Assembly (NCBI RefSeq): GCF_004795895.1
Contig: NZ_CP039250.1
Coordinates: 62,001 to 126,000 of the forward strand
DNA length: 64,000 bases
Source of the DNA: Sphingopyxis sp. PAMC25046
GTDB taxonomy: Bacteria > Pseudomonadota > Alphaproteobacteria > Sphingomonadales > Sphingomonadaceae
Direction of reading: 5' to 3'
The position numbers and the translations under genes were made by a program. Under the pieces are notes generated by a model. It did no database searches. It saw nothing but the letters and a program-made list of their open reading frames with translations, and was not told the origin of the DNA. Below are positions 51,891-60,786 of this stretch, one piece after another; position 1 is the first letter of the stretch; each line of letters begins with the position of its first letter.

Positions 51891-53538
51891 GGGCGCCCTC
51901 CTGCATCAGGTGGCGGACGACGAGCGCGGCGCGTGCCGAATCCTGGCGGACGAAGGCGCGGACGAGATTGGCGCGCGCTTCATAGCTCGGCGCCTGTTCG
52001 ATCATCTCGAGCGTGATTTCGCGATGGTTCGATCCGCTGGCGAGCGCCGGGCGGTCGGTCGCGGCGAGCAGCGACGCTTCGAGCTCCTGATTCTGTTCGG
52101 CGCGTCTGGCGGCGCGTTCCTTGGCCGCGCGGATCATCGGGCGACCGATGAAGAGGAAAGCGAGCAGCGCGGCGAGGATCGCGCCGACCTGCTTGACCAG
52201 CGGCAGGAACCAGCCCTGATCGTAAAAGGCGGGCTCGGTGTCTTCTACAGCCACGAACGGGCGCTGGTTGATCGCGACGAGGTCGCCGCGCGCGGCGTCA
52301 AAGCCGATCGCGCCCTTCACCAGACTGTCGATCTTGGTGAGGTCTGCCTGCGTCAGCGCCTTCTTGCCCTGATTGAGCGCGACGGCGACCGAGACGCGGC
52401 GCAGCCTGCCCTGCGGCGAATGCGTCACCGAAATCTCGCGGCCGACTTCATAGGCGCGCGCGGCATTTTCATTGCTCTCGACGCCGGGTGCGGGGGGCGC
52501 GCCGGCCGGGGCCGGCTGCGGCCCTTCGGCGGTGACCGTCGTCGCCTGCGGCGGCTGGTTCGACAGCGCGCCGGGAATGCCGACGGCGGGGGCGCTCGTG
52601 CCGCTGGTCGAGCGGGTGATCTGCTCGCTGGTCAGCGCGCGGTCGTTCTCGGGGAAGCTTTCGCGCGTTGCCTGGCTTTCGGACATGTCGACGTCGGCGT
52701 GGACCTCGACCGTATAATTGCCGGCGCCGAGCATCGGGCCGAGCAAGGTGTCGAGCGCGCGGCGAAAGCGGTCCTCGACCTGCAATTGCATCTGGAACGC
52801 CTTCATGTCGCTGCCGCTCGCGGTGTCGGATAGCAGCGCGCCGCGCTGATCGATCACCGACACCTGATCGGCGTTCATGCCGGGCACCGACGAGGCGACG
52901 AGGAAGCGGATCGCCTGCACCTGCCCGTCGCTGAGCGAGCGGCCATTCTGCAACGTCAGCATCACCGACGCGGTGGCGGGCTTGTCGTCGCGCACGAAGA
53001 GGCTGGGTTCGGCGGCGGCGACATGGACGCGCGCGCTCTTGACCGCGTCGATCGTCTCGATCGTGCGCGACAGGTCGGCTTCGCGCGCCGAGCGCAGCGC
53101 TTCGCCCTCGATCGCGCGGCTCGACCCCATGGGGAGCGAAGCGATCAGGCTGTCGCCGCTCGGCGCCGCCTTGGGGAGGCCCTGTCCGGCGAGCGCGATG
53201 CGCGCCTGGTGGAGCTTGTCGGCATCGACGGTCAGCGCACCGGTCGAGCTGTCGATGCTGTGCGCGATGCCCTGCGACTGGAGCGCCTCGGCGACCGCGG
53301 CCTTGTCGGCGTCGTCGAGCCCGGCGAACAGCTGCGCCTGCGGTGCCGCCTGCATCGTGAAATAGGCGAGCGCGGCGATGCCGATCGCGGAGGTCATCGC
53401 GATCGCGGGGAGCGCGCGCTGCACCGCCGGCTGGCGGATGAACTGGCTCACGGGTGCGAAGCGACCGCCCAGGACGGGGGCGGGGAGGCGGTTCGTGGAC
53501 CCGTCGTCGACGGGGGTGAGGATTTGTGCTTCGGCCAT
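51883..53538 (-). CDS. fliF: Flagellar MS-ring protein
   Basis: 551 aa with two membrane helices (~44-64 and ~445-465) flanking the periplasmic ring-building motifs (QLFAGLDDADKAAVAEALQS, EGEALRSAREADLSRTIETI, KSARVHVAAAEPSLFVRDDK). The C-terminal ~40 residues bind FliG. Three bases after fliE, start of the basal-body operon proper. Confidence 0.97.
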   Translation of the reverse strand: MAEAQILTPVDDGSTNRLPAPVLGGRFAPVSQFIRQPAVQRALPAIAMTSAIGIAALAYFTMQAAPQAQLFAGLDDADKAAVAEALQSQGIAHSIDSSTGALTVDADKLHQARIALAGQGLPKAAPSGDSLIASLPMGSSRAIEGEALRSAREADLSRTIETIDAVKSARVHVAAAEPSLFVRDDKPATASVMLTLQNGRSLSDGQVQAIRFLVASSVPGMNADQVSVIDQRGALLSDTASGSDMKAFQMQLQVEDRFRRALDTLLGPMLGAGNYTVEVHADVDMSESQATRESFPENDRALTSEQITRSTSGTSAPAVGIPGALSNQPPQATTVTAEGPQPAPAGAPPAPGVESNENAARAYEVGREISVTHSPQGRLRRVSVAVALNQGKKALTQADLTKIDSLVKGAIGFDAARGDLVAINQRPFVAVEDTEPAFYDQGWFLPLVKQVGAILAALLAFLFIGRPMIRAAKERAARRAEQNQELEASLLAATDRPALASGSNHREITLEMIEQAPSYEARANLVRAFVRQDSARAALVVRHLMQEGARA

Positions 53539-53541
53539 GGA

Positions 53542-53895
53542 TTACACCGGCATGTTCATGATGTCGCGGTACGCGGACAGCAGCTTGTTGCGGACTTGCA
53601 GGGTGGTTTCGAAGCCGAGCGAGGCTTTCTGGCGCTCGATCATCACGCTGACGATGTCGTGCGTGTCACCGCGCTCATAGGCTTCGGTGATCTGGCTCGC
53701 CTTCGTCTGCTGGGCATTCACCTGCTGGAGCGCATTGTTGATCGCGGCGCCGAAATCGGGAGCGCCGCCGGCGCCCTCGACGCCGCCTTCGGCCGCGCCG
53801 ATCCCGCCGCGGCCCGCGGCGCGCTGCAACGCCTGGTTCTGATTGAGGATCGAACTGCGCATCTGCAGCAGCCGGCTCGGGTCAATCGTGCTCAT
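53542..53895 (-). CDS. fliE: MS-ring/rod adapter protein
   Basis: 117 aa; the C-terminal half carries the FliE signature QVNAQQTKASQITEAYERGD and SLGFETTLQVRNKLLSAYRD, ending MNMPV. Joins MS ring and rod and is the first exported substrate. First gene of the long leftward operon fliE-fliF...flhB, 53 bases after a perfect sigma-54 promoter. Confidence 0.96.
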   Translation of the reverse strand: MSTIDPSRLLQMRSSILNQNQALQRAAGRGGIGAAEGGVEGAGGAPDFGAAINNALQQVNAQQTKASQITEAYERGDTHDIVSVMIERQKASLGFETTLQVRNKLLSAYRDIMNMPV

Positions 53896-53948
53896 TGCTT
53901 CTTCATCCGTCCTGTTGCGCGGCGGTCTGCCGCACGCACAAAGAAGGA

Positions 53949-53964
53949 TGCAAAGCTCGTGCCA
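53949..53964 (-). promoter_or_regulatory. Sigma-54 promoter of the fliE operon
   Basis: Leftward TGGCACGAGCTTTGCA, an exact match to the -24/-12 consensus, 53 bases upstream of fliE and preceded by an A/T tract. Confidence 0.9.
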
Positions 53965-53978
53965 AAAATATATATATA

Positions 53979-53995
53979 ATATTTTCAGTAGTTTA
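53979..53995 (-). promoter_or_regulatory. A/T-rich motif upstream of sigma-54 promoter (copy 3)
   Basis: Leftward TAAACTACTGAAAATAT, beginning 31 bases upstream of the fliE -24 element. Best match to the flgB copy (TAAACCACTGAAATAT, 32 bases upstream of its promoter). May also influence the divergent fliC gene. Confidence 0.55.
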
Positions 53996-54050
53996 AATGA
54001 GAATTGCCTGGCCTGTGGGCGACTTTCGGCATTTTTTTGACGCGCCGGGC

Positions 54051-54077
54051 TTAAGCGCTGCCGCGGGGCGCCGTTAC
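54051..54077 (+). promoter_or_regulatory. Weak sigma-28-like promoter of fliC
   Basis: TTAAGCGC, 11 bases, GCCGTTAC, ending 68 bases before fliC. The -10 half resembles the motA and fliD boxes (GCCGTTAA); the -35 half is poor. An alternative is a degenerate sigma-54 element TGGCTTCGTGACCGCT at 54078-54093. Confidence 0.4.
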
Positions 54078-54145
54078 TGGCTTCGTGACCGCTCCTCGAG
54101 CCCTCACATCACGGGAATGGCCATCGAGGCCGGAAAGGAACAAAG

Positions 54146-54964
54146 ATGACTGTCATCAACACCAATGTGAGCGCGCTTCGCGCCCAGAACAACTCGCGTG
54201 TCGCAAGCCAAATGCAGTCGCAGGCGATGGAACGCCTGTCGAGCGGCAAGCGCATCAACAGCGCGAAGGACGACGCCGCCGGCCTCGCCATCGCGACCCG
54301 CATGGACGCCAGCGCCCGCGGCCTGACCCAGGCGATCCGCAATGCCAACGACGGCATTTCGCTTGCCCAGACCGCCGACAGCGCCGCCGGCAGCATCTCG
54401 GACATCCTCGTCCGTATGCGTGAACTGGCGATGCAGGCCTCGACGGGCACGCTGAGCGACGACGACCGCACGCTGGTGCAGGAAGAAGTTACCGCGCTGA
54501 TTTCGCAGATCGGCGACGTCGCGACCCGCACCACCTTCAACGACAATGTGCTGCTCGACGGCAGTGTTGCCGCGGGCTTCGACATCCAGACCGGTCTCGA
54601 TACCGGCCAGGTCGTGAACATCACGGTTGCCGATCTGCAGGCTGCCGCGCTTGGCGTCGACGCGCTCGACTTCTCGACCGCGGCGGGTGCGCAGGGCGCG
54701 CTTGCGACGCTCGACACGGCGATCGACACGGTCGCTACCGAACGCGCCAACCTCGGTGCCCAGCAGAACCGCCTGTCGTCGGCTGTCGACAATTTGACGT
54801 CGAGCGTCACGAATCTGTCGGAATCGAAGTCGCGCATCGAAGACGCCGATTTCTCGGTCGAATCGACGAACCTCGCGGCCGCCGGCATCCTGGCGCAGGC
54901 ATCGACCGCGATGCTCGCCCAGGCGAACCAGAGCTCGCAGGGCGTGATGAACCTGCTCCGCTAA
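54146..54964 (+). CDS. fliC: Flagellin
   Basis: 272-aa filament protein. N-terminal domain MTVINTNVSALRAQNNSRVA and RLSSGKRINSAKDDAAGLAI; C-terminal domain IEDADFSVESTNLAAAGILA, QANQSSQGVMNLLR. The variable centre is very short (about residues 140-185), so the filament lacks surface D2/D3 domains, as in many alphaproteobacterial flagellins. GGAAAGGAAC precedes the ATG. Monocistronic, ended by a strong terminator; no second flagellin lies in the window. Confidence 0.97.
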   Translation: MTVINTNVSALRAQNNSRVASQMQSQAMERLSSGKRINSAKDDAAGLAIATRMDASARGLTQAIRNANDGISLAQTADSAAGSISDILVRMRELAMQASTGTLSDDDRTLVQEEVTALISQIGDVATRTTFNDNVLLDGSVAAGFDIQTGLDTGQVVNITVADLQAAALGVDALDFSTAAGAQGALATLDTAIDTVATERANLGAQQNRLSSAVDNLTSSVTNLSESKSRIEDADFSVESTNLAAAGILAQASTAMLAQANQSSQGVMNLLR

Positions 54965-55017
54965 GCTTAGCGAAAATTTCAGGCTATATTCGGTTGGTCC
55001 CTTAGATAGCCTGATCC

Positions 55018-55055
55018 GATGCCCCGGCCCCCACAGCCGGGGCATCATCTTTTTG
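55018..55055 (+). terminator. Rho-independent terminator of fliC
   Basis: GATGCCCCGGC (55018-55028) pairs perfectly with GCCGGGGCATC (55036-55046), followed by ATCTTTTTG. Located 54 bases after the fliC stop. Confidence 0.92.
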
Positions 55056-55064
55056 CGCGAAGGC

Positions 55065-55145
55065 GCGGCACCGGCCCGCTCCCCCACCCGGCCTCCCGAC
55101 ATAGTATTCTATGGGAGGCCGGGTGGGGGAGCGGGCCGGTGCCGC
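55065..55145. repeat. Perfect 33-bp inverted repeat between fliC and dnaE2
   Basis: Arms 55065-55097 and 55113-55145 are exact reverse complements over 33 bases (outer GCGGCACCGG, inner CCGGCCTCCC on the left arm). The 15-base centre is itself partly self-complementary (ATAG-TATT-CTAT at 55101-55112), so nearly the whole 81 bases can fold. It carries no T-run and lies after the true fliC terminator and before the end of the convergent dnaE2. It may be a member of a dispersed palindromic repeat family or a tiny non-autonomous element. Confidence 0.9.
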
Positions 55146-55172
55146 CTCCGGCGTCAGCCGGAAAACGATCCA

Positions 55173-58100
55173 TCAATGAAAATCGCGCGATCTGGGCAGG
55201 ATGCGGACGTTGCGCGGATGGCCGTGCTGCGCCGCATGCCCGCGCGGCGGCTGCGGATGCCGGACCTCGTCGGCGCGGCAGACGTCGGGATCGAAGCGCC
55301 GGTCGCTCCCTAGCGTATCGAGCATCGCCGTGCGGTCGACGATCCGCGTCGCCATCAGGTGGATCACCCCTTCCTTGCTCCGTTGCACCTCGCCCTCGGC
55401 AAGCATGAGCCGCGACGCCATGACGGCGCGGCGATACCGTTCGAAATTACGCGCCCAGAGCAAAATGTTGACGATGCCGCCCTCATCCTCGAGCGTGATG
55501 AAGATCGCATTGCCCTTGCCCGGGCGTTGGCGGATCAGCACGACACCCGCGGTGCGAACGATCGCGCCATTCTTCGCGGCGGCGACCTGGGTGGCGCTCA
55601 GCACGCCCTCGCGCGCGAACTCGCGGCGCAGGAACGCCATCGGATGGCCCTTCAGCGACAGCCGCGTCGTCTGGTAATCGGTGAGCACATGCTCGACCAT
55701 CGGCGTCGGCGGCAGTTCGGCATCCTCCTCGGCGCCGAGCTCGTTTGCTCCGGCCGCACCGAACAGCGGCAACACCCCCTGCCGCACCCGCCGTGCATCC
55801 CACAAGGCGGGACGCCGGTCGAGCCCCATCGACCGGCAGGCATCTGCATCAGCGAGCAGGCGGAGCGCGCGCGACGGCAGGTTAGCGCGGCGCGCGAGCT
55901 CTTCGACCGAGGCGAAGGGCGTGTTGCGTGCGTATGCAATCTGTTTCGCCCACTCTTCGCGAAACCCGTCGACCTGCCGAAAGCCGAGCCGCAGCGCGAG
56001 GCTGCCGTCGTCCTTTCGCTCGAGGCTGTTGTCCCAGCCGCTCGCATTCACATCGACCGCGCGCACCTCGACCCCATGTTCGCGGGCATCGCGCACGAGC
56101 TGCGCGGGGGCATAGAAGCCCATCGGCTGCGAATTGAGGATGCCGCAGGCGAAGACGGCGGGGTGGTAATGCTTGATCCACGAGGAGACATAGACGAGCC
56201 GCGCGAAGGACTGCGCGTGGCTTTCGGGAAAGCCATAGCTGCCGAAGCCCTCAATCTGTTTGAAACAGCGTTCGGCAAAATCTTGTGTGTATCCGCGTCG
56301 GACCATTCCGCCGATCATCTTCTCGCGGAAATTCTCGATCGTGCCGACGTTTCGGAAGGTCGCCATCGCGCGGCGCAGGCCGTTGGCTTCCTCGGGACTG
56401 AAATCCGCTGCAACCATTGCGAGTTTCATCGCCTGCTCCTGAAACAGCGGAACGCCAAAGGTTTTACCCAAGACATCATGCAGTTCATCAGGCGGATTAG
56501 GTGGCGCGGGTTCCGGAAATTCGACCGGTTCCTCCTTGTTGCGGCGGCGTAGATAGGGGTGGACCATGTCGCCCTCGATCGGGCCGGGGCGGACGATCGC
56601 CACTTGCACCACCAGATCGTAGAAGACCTCCGGCTTGAGGCGCGGAAGCATGTTGATCTGGGCGCGGCTTTCGACCTGGAACACGCCGATGCTGTCGCCC
56701 TTTTGCAGCATGCCGTAGACTTCCGGATCGTCACAATCGATGTCGACTTCCAACGTGTGATCGCCAAGGCTATGCTCGCGCATCAGGTCGAAGCATTTGC
56801 GAATGCAGGTCAGCATGCCGAGCGCGAGCACGTCGACCTTCATCAGTCCCAGTGCGTCGATGTCGTCCTTGTCCCATTCGATGAAGGTTCGATCCTCCAT
56901 CGCGGCGTTGTGAATCGGGACGAGTTCGTCGAGCCGTCCTTCGGTTAATATGAAGCCGCCGACATGCTGCGACAAATGACGCGGTGCTTTAAGCAATTCG
57001 CCGACGAACCGGTGCAGCCGTTCGATCTCGCCATTATGCGGATTGAGCCCGGCTTCGACGAGCCGCTCGACCGGTACCTCGTCGCCCCAACTGCCCCAGC
57101 TCGTATCAGCGAGTCGGGCAGTGACATCCTCGCTGAACCCTAGCGCCTTGCCGACTTCGCGGATCGTGCTGCGCGGGCGGTAATGGATGACGGTCGCGGC
57201 GATCGCGGCGCGATCGCGCGTATAACGATCATAGATATATTGGATAACCTCCTCGCGCCGTTCATGTTCGAAGTCGACGTCGATGTCGGGGGGCTCGTCG
57301 CGCTCGGCCGACACGAAACGCGAGAAGAGCAGGTCGTGCTTCATCGGGTCTACCGAGGTCACGCCGAGCAGGAAGCAGACGATCGAATTGGCGGCCGATC
57401 CGCGGCCCTGACACAGGATCGGCGGTTGCTGTGACCGGGCGTAGCGGACGAGATCGTAGACGGTCAGGAAATAATAGACGTAGCGCCGCTTCTTGATCAG
57501 CCGCAGCTCGTCGGCGAGCAGCTTGCGGACTTTCGGCGGGAGCGGCGTTTGGTAACGCTCCTCGGCTGCGGTTTTCACCAAATGGTGCAGATAGGGAAAG
57601 GGCTTCCATCCCGGCGGGACCGGCTCGTGCGGATATTCATATTGCAGGTCCTCGAGGCGAAAGCCGATGCGTGCGAGCAGCCTTGTGCTTGCTTCGATTG
57701 CCTTCGGATAACCCTCGAACAGGCGCTTCATCTCGGCGGGCGTTTTCAGATAACGCTCGCCATTGGCACGAAGTAGCTTGCCGGCCTTCGCGACCGTCGT
57801 ACCCTCGCGGATGCAGGTGATGATATCGTGAAGCGGGCGTTGTCCCTTGGTTGCGTAGAGAGCGTCGTTGGTCGCGAGCAGGGGAACGCCGGTTGCCGCC
57901 GACAGGCGTTGGAGTTCGGCCAGCCGGCGCGCATCGGCGCCCGATCGTGGCATCATGGCGGCCAACCAGAGTGATTTTGGCCGTTTGCTTTTGAGGGTCC
58001 GGAGCAGTTCCTCGTCGCCTTCCATCGCGATGAGGAGGAGGTCGTCGCAATGATCGAGCAGGTCTTCGAGATGGAGAATGCAGTCGCCCTTTTGCGCGCG

Positions 58101-58451
58101 CAGGTTTCCGGTCGACAGAAGACGCGTCAGCCGGCCCCAGCCGTGGCGGCTGACCGGATAGGCGACGATATCGGGGGTGCCGTCGGCGAAGACGAGCCGG
58201 GCGCCGACCACCAGCCGGAAACCGTCCACCATCTCGGGTTCCCTGACCTGCAAATCTTTCAGAAAAGACCACGCCCGCACCACCCCTGCGACACTGTTGC
58301 GGTCGGCGATGCCGATGCCTTTCATGCCGAGCGCCAGCGCTTCCGCAACCATGTCGGCGGGATGCGAGGCGCCGCGCAGGAAGCTGTAGTTGGTCGCGGC
58401 GACCAGTTCGGCGAAGCCCGTTTCAGGCGCGGGATCGACCGCATCGCTCAT
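55173..58451 (-). CDS. dnaE2: Error-prone DNA polymerase
   Basis: 1092 aa from ATG 58451 (MSDAVDPAPE); a longer frame upstream runs within imuB and is not conserved. N-terminal PHP domain (AATNYSFLRGASHPADMVAE, GIADRNSVAGVVRA), polymerase catalytic Asp motif PDIDVDFEHERREEV, then HhH (GFGSYGFPESHAQSFARLVY precedes it) and OB-fold regions. Translesion polymerase of the SOS response, acting with ImuA and ImuB. ATG overlaps the imuB stop (ATGA). Confidence 0.96.
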   Translation of the reverse strand: MSDAVDPAPETGFAELVAATNYSFLRGASHPADMVAEALALGMKGIGIADRNSVAGVVRAWSFLKDLQVREPEMVDGFRLVVGARLVFADGTPDIVAYPVSRHGWGRLTRLLSTGNLRAQKGDCILHLEDLLDHCDDLLLIAMEGDEELLRTLKSKRPKSLWLAAMMPRSGADARRLAELQRLSAATGVPLLATNDALYATKGQRPLHDIITCIREGTTVAKAGKLLRANGERYLKTPAEMKRLFEGYPKAIEASTRLLARIGFRLEDLQYEYPHEPVPPGWKPFPYLHHLVKTAAEERYQTPLPPKVRKLLADELRLIKKRRYVYYFLTVYDLVRYARSQQPPILCQGRGSAANSIVCFLLGVTSVDPMKHDLLFSRFVSAERDEPPDIDVDFEHERREEVIQYIYDRYTRDRAAIAATVIHYRPRSTIREVGKALGFSEDVTARLADTSWGSWGDEVPVERLVEAGLNPHNGEIERLHRFVGELLKAPRHLSQHVGGFILTEGRLDELVPIHNAAMEDRTFIEWDKDDIDALGLMKVDVLALGMLTCIRKCFDLMREHSLGDHTLEVDIDCDDPEVYGMLQKGDSIGVFQVESRAQINMLPRLKPEVFYDLVVQVAIVRPGPIEGDMVHPYLRRRNKEEPVEFPEPAPPNPPDELHDVLGKTFGVPLFQEQAMKLAMVAADFSPEEANGLRRAMATFRNVGTIENFREKMIGGMVRRGYTQDFAERCFKQIEGFGSYGFPESHAQSFARLVYVSSWIKHYHPAVFACGILNSQPMGFYAPAQLVRDAREHGVEVRAVDVNASGWDNSLERKDDGSLALRLGFRQVDGFREEWAKQIAYARNTPFASVEELARRANLPSRALRLLADADACRSMGLDRRPALWDARRVRQGVLPLFGAAGANELGAEEDAELPPTPMVEHVLTDYQTTRLSLKGHPMAFLRREFAREGVLSATQVAAAKNGAIVRTAGVVLIRQRPGKGNAIFITLEDEGGIVNILLWARNFERYRRAVMASRLMLAEGEVQRSKEGVIHLMATRIVDRTAMLDTLGSDRRFDPDVCRADEVRHPQPPRGHAAQHGHPRNVRILPRSRDFH

Positions 58452-59986
58452 GCGAAAACCCCGTGGATATACCAGCGCGGGTCGGGCTTTTCGTCGTAAA
58501 GGCCGTGGCGGAAGAGCCAGAAGCGGCGGCCCTGCGCATCCTCGACGCGGTAATAGTCGCGCGTCAGCCCCCCATTGTCGCGGCGGCGCCACCATTCGGC
58601 GGCGATGCGTTCGGGGCCTTCGTAGCGGCGGATCGCGTGAAAGGCACGGCGCCAGCGGAAACGCTGCGGCGGGCCGTCGGGGACCTCGGCAATCACCTCG
58701 ATCGGCTGCGGCGGGTCGAAGAGGTGGAAGGGACGCGTCGGCGGCTCGCCGGGCTCGGGCACCTGCCAGGGCAGCGGCGCGGGCGCGTCGATCGCGGGCA
58801 GTTCGAGCTGTGCCTGTTCGGGGATATGCGTGTCGGCGGGGCGCAGCCGACGCACCCGCCCGCGCCCGAGCCGCGTCGCGAGCCGGTCGGCAAGCTCGTC
58901 GATCGCGGCCTCTTTGATTGCACCGCCCTCGAGCCCCAGCTGGCTCGCGCCGAGCGCTTCGAGCCGCGGCACCGCGAGGCGGATCATGTCGAAACCGAAG
59001 CCGGGGTCGAGCGGGTCGGCGAGGCCGTCCATGCGCTCGGCGAACAGGCGCATGACGAGGCCGGCGTCGCGCGTCGGGTGCCCGGTCTCGATCGCGATCG
59101 TCCGCGCGAGGCCGTCGCTGCGAAAGAAGGTCGCGCGGAAATGGCGCCCACCCTTGCCGCGTTCGCCAAGCTCCTCAATGGCTTCGGCGGCGAGTTCGGT
59201 GAGGACTTTGGTCGCGTGTACCGTGCTGCCGAGCGGCTCGGCGAAGCGGCGTTCGGCGGCGACCGGGGGCGGGGCGACGCGCGGATCGAGCGGGCTTGGC
59301 GAATCGCCCAATATGCGGCGCAGCGCCATCGCGGCATCGGCGCCGAAGCGCGCGGCGAGGTTCGCCATCGGGCGGCTCGCAAGGTCGCCGATCGTCTTCA
59401 ACCCTGCGCGGACGAGCGCGGTCGTCGAATCGGGCTCGAGTTCGAGCGCGGCGACGGGCAGGCGGCGAATCGCGCTGGCTTCGTCGGGAGCGGGGCGCGA
59501 CTGATAACGCGCGAGCGCGCGCGCGGCGTCGGCGGTGGGGCCGAGCGCGTGGCGTAGCGTCATGCCAAGGCGCGCGAGGCGCATCTCGACGTCGGCGACC
59601 AGCCCTGCCTCGTCGCCGAAGAGATGCGCGGCGCCCGCGATGTCGAGGATCAGCCCGTCGGGTGGGTCGAGCGCGACGAGCGGCGTGTAGCGCGCGCAGC
59701 CCTGTGCGAGCCGGTCGAGCCAGTCCTGATCGAGTACCGGATCGTGCGGCACGACCATAAGCTCGCCGACCTGCGCGCGCGCGTCGGCGAGCGGTATGCC
59801 GGGCCGCAGCCCCACCGCGAGCGCCGCCGCATCGATGCTCGCGAGGCGCATCGCACCGCGCGCCTTCTCGGCGAAGACGAGCGGGGCGTCAGGCGGCCGC
59901 AGCGCCGTGCGAAGCCATCGCTCGGCGGGCAGGAAGGGGAAGAAGAGCGCCAGATAGCGCCGCTTCTCCGAAGCATTTCTCGTCAT
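58448..59986 (-). CDS. imuB: Y-family polymerase-like mutagenesis protein
   Basis: 512 aa from ATG 59986 (MTRNASEKRRYLALFFPFLP). Fold of a Y-family DNA polymerase (palm/fingers in ~10-150, HhH region ~185-225, little finger to ~350) but the acidic residues expected at the N-terminal active site are replaced (YLALFFPFLPAERW), as in ImuB proteins that act as clamp-binding scaffolds. The first 98 bases overlap imuA in another frame, much more than the neighbouring overlaps. Confidence 0.93.
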   Translation of the reverse strand: MTRNASEKRRYLALFFPFLPAERWLRTALRPPDAPLVFAEKARGAMRLASIDAAALAVGLRPGIPLADARAQVGELMVVPHDPVLDQDWLDRLAQGCARYTPLVALDPPDGLILDIAGAAHLFGDEAGLVADVEMRLARLGMTLRHALGPTADAARALARYQSRPAPDEASAIRRLPVAALELEPDSTTALVRAGLKTIGDLASRPMANLAARFGADAAMALRRILGDSPSPLDPRVAPPPVAAERRFAEPLGSTVHATKVLTELAAEAIEELGERGKGGRHFRATFFRSDGLARTIAIETGHPTRDAGLVMRLFAERMDGLADPLDPGFGFDMIRLAVPRLEALGASQLGLEGGAIKEAAIDELADRLATRLGRGRVRRLRPADTHIPEQAQLELPAIDAPAPLPWQVPEPGEPPTRPFHLFDPPQPIEVIAEVPDGPPQRFRWRRAFHAIRRYEGPERIAAEWWRRRDNGGLTRDYYRVEDAQGRRFWLFRHGLYDEKPDPRWYIHGVFA

Positions 59987-60680
59987 GGTTCCAGTCCAGT
60001 CGCCAGCGCGTCCCCGCGGGGCCGCCGCGCCAGCGCAGCAGTTCGAGGTCGAAGGCGGGCGCACCGGGAGCATTGGCTTCGAGCGCGTGCGAGGGCACGG
60101 CGGCGACGCTCCAGCGGGTTTCGGCGACGCTCGGCGTCGGCACGGCATTGAGGCGGAGCATCAGCAGAGTGGTACCCGCATCGCGCGCGCCAAGCGCGAG
60201 GCGGCGACCTGCGGTCAGATCGAGCAAAGGGAATTTCCCCCAGCTTTCGACGATCACCGCCGCCGATCCCGTGCAGCGGATCGCATCGTTCGCGCAGGCG
60301 AGCAGCATCTTGGGATCGGCTGCTTCGACGAGGAGCAGCCGATCGGGATCGCCACCGAGTTCAGCGATGCCGGGAGCATAGATGCGGCCACTGCGCTTGT
60401 TCGCGTCGGCGGTGCGCAGCCAGATCAGTGGCGCCTTGCCCGGCGTGCGCAGCGCGATCAGCGCGGCGAAGGCGGCGGCGCTCGTTGCATCGAGCGCGTC
60501 GGCGGCGAAAAATTCATGGGTGCGCCCTAACGCGAGCCCACCGCCGAGCGCGTCGTCGAAGGGCGCGTGGCCGCTCGCCAGCCAGCCCTTGGCCGGACGG
60601 CTTTCGAATCCGCCACTGGCGGCTATCCGGGCGATGCGTTGGCGCAGCCCGGCGAGAGGGTGAGACGACTCGCGCATCAT
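59889..60680 (-). CDS. imuA: SOS mutagenesis cassette protein, RecA/SulA-like
   Basis: 263 aa with the RecA-like core of ImuA: LASGHAPFDDALGGGLALGR, RTHEFFAADALDATSAAAFA, LLVEAADPKMLLACANDAIR, and WRLDWNHDEKCF near the end. Start ATG 60680 (or 60677). An SOS box ends three bases upstream. The imuA-imuB-dnaE2 order is the standard damage-inducible cassette of alphaproteobacteria without UmuDC. Confidence 0.92.
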   Translation of the reverse strand: MMRESSHPLAGLRQRIARIAASGGFESRPAKGWLASGHAPFDDALGGGLALGRTHEFFAADALDATSAAAFAALIALRTPGKAPLIWLRTADANKRSGRIYAPGIAELGGDPDRLLLVEAADPKMLLACANDAIRCTGSAAVIVESWGKFPLLDLTAGRRLALGARDAGTTLLMLRLNAVPTPSVAETRWSVAAVPSHALEANAPGAPAFDLELLRWRGGPAGTRWRLDWNHDEKCFGEAALSGALLPLPARRAMASHGAAAA

Positions 60681-60682
60681 TT

Positions 60683-60697
60683 GTTCCTGATATGTTC
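60683..60697. promoter_or_regulatory. lexA box: LexA (SOS) box of the imuA operon
   Basis: GTTC-CTGATAT-GTTC, exactly the alphaproteobacterial LexA site GTTC-N7-GTTC. It begins three bases upstream of the imuA ATG, so LexA would cover the start of the transcript and the ribosome-binding region. Confidence 0.9.
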
Positions 60698-60786
60698 TAT
60701 TAGCGTGCGAACGGGGGCGATTGTCAAGGAGAGTCAGCCGTCGCCGAGATCGTCGCCCCGGAATCCATCTTGCGCCGTCGCAGTGG

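Noticed and set aside
54078..54093. Sigma-54 promoter for fliC (TGGCTTCGTGACCGCT)
   Set aside because: The -24 part is poor (CTTC for CACG) and the -12 has CCGC for TTGC, clearly weaker than the four accepted promoters. The sigma-28-like box is at least as good.
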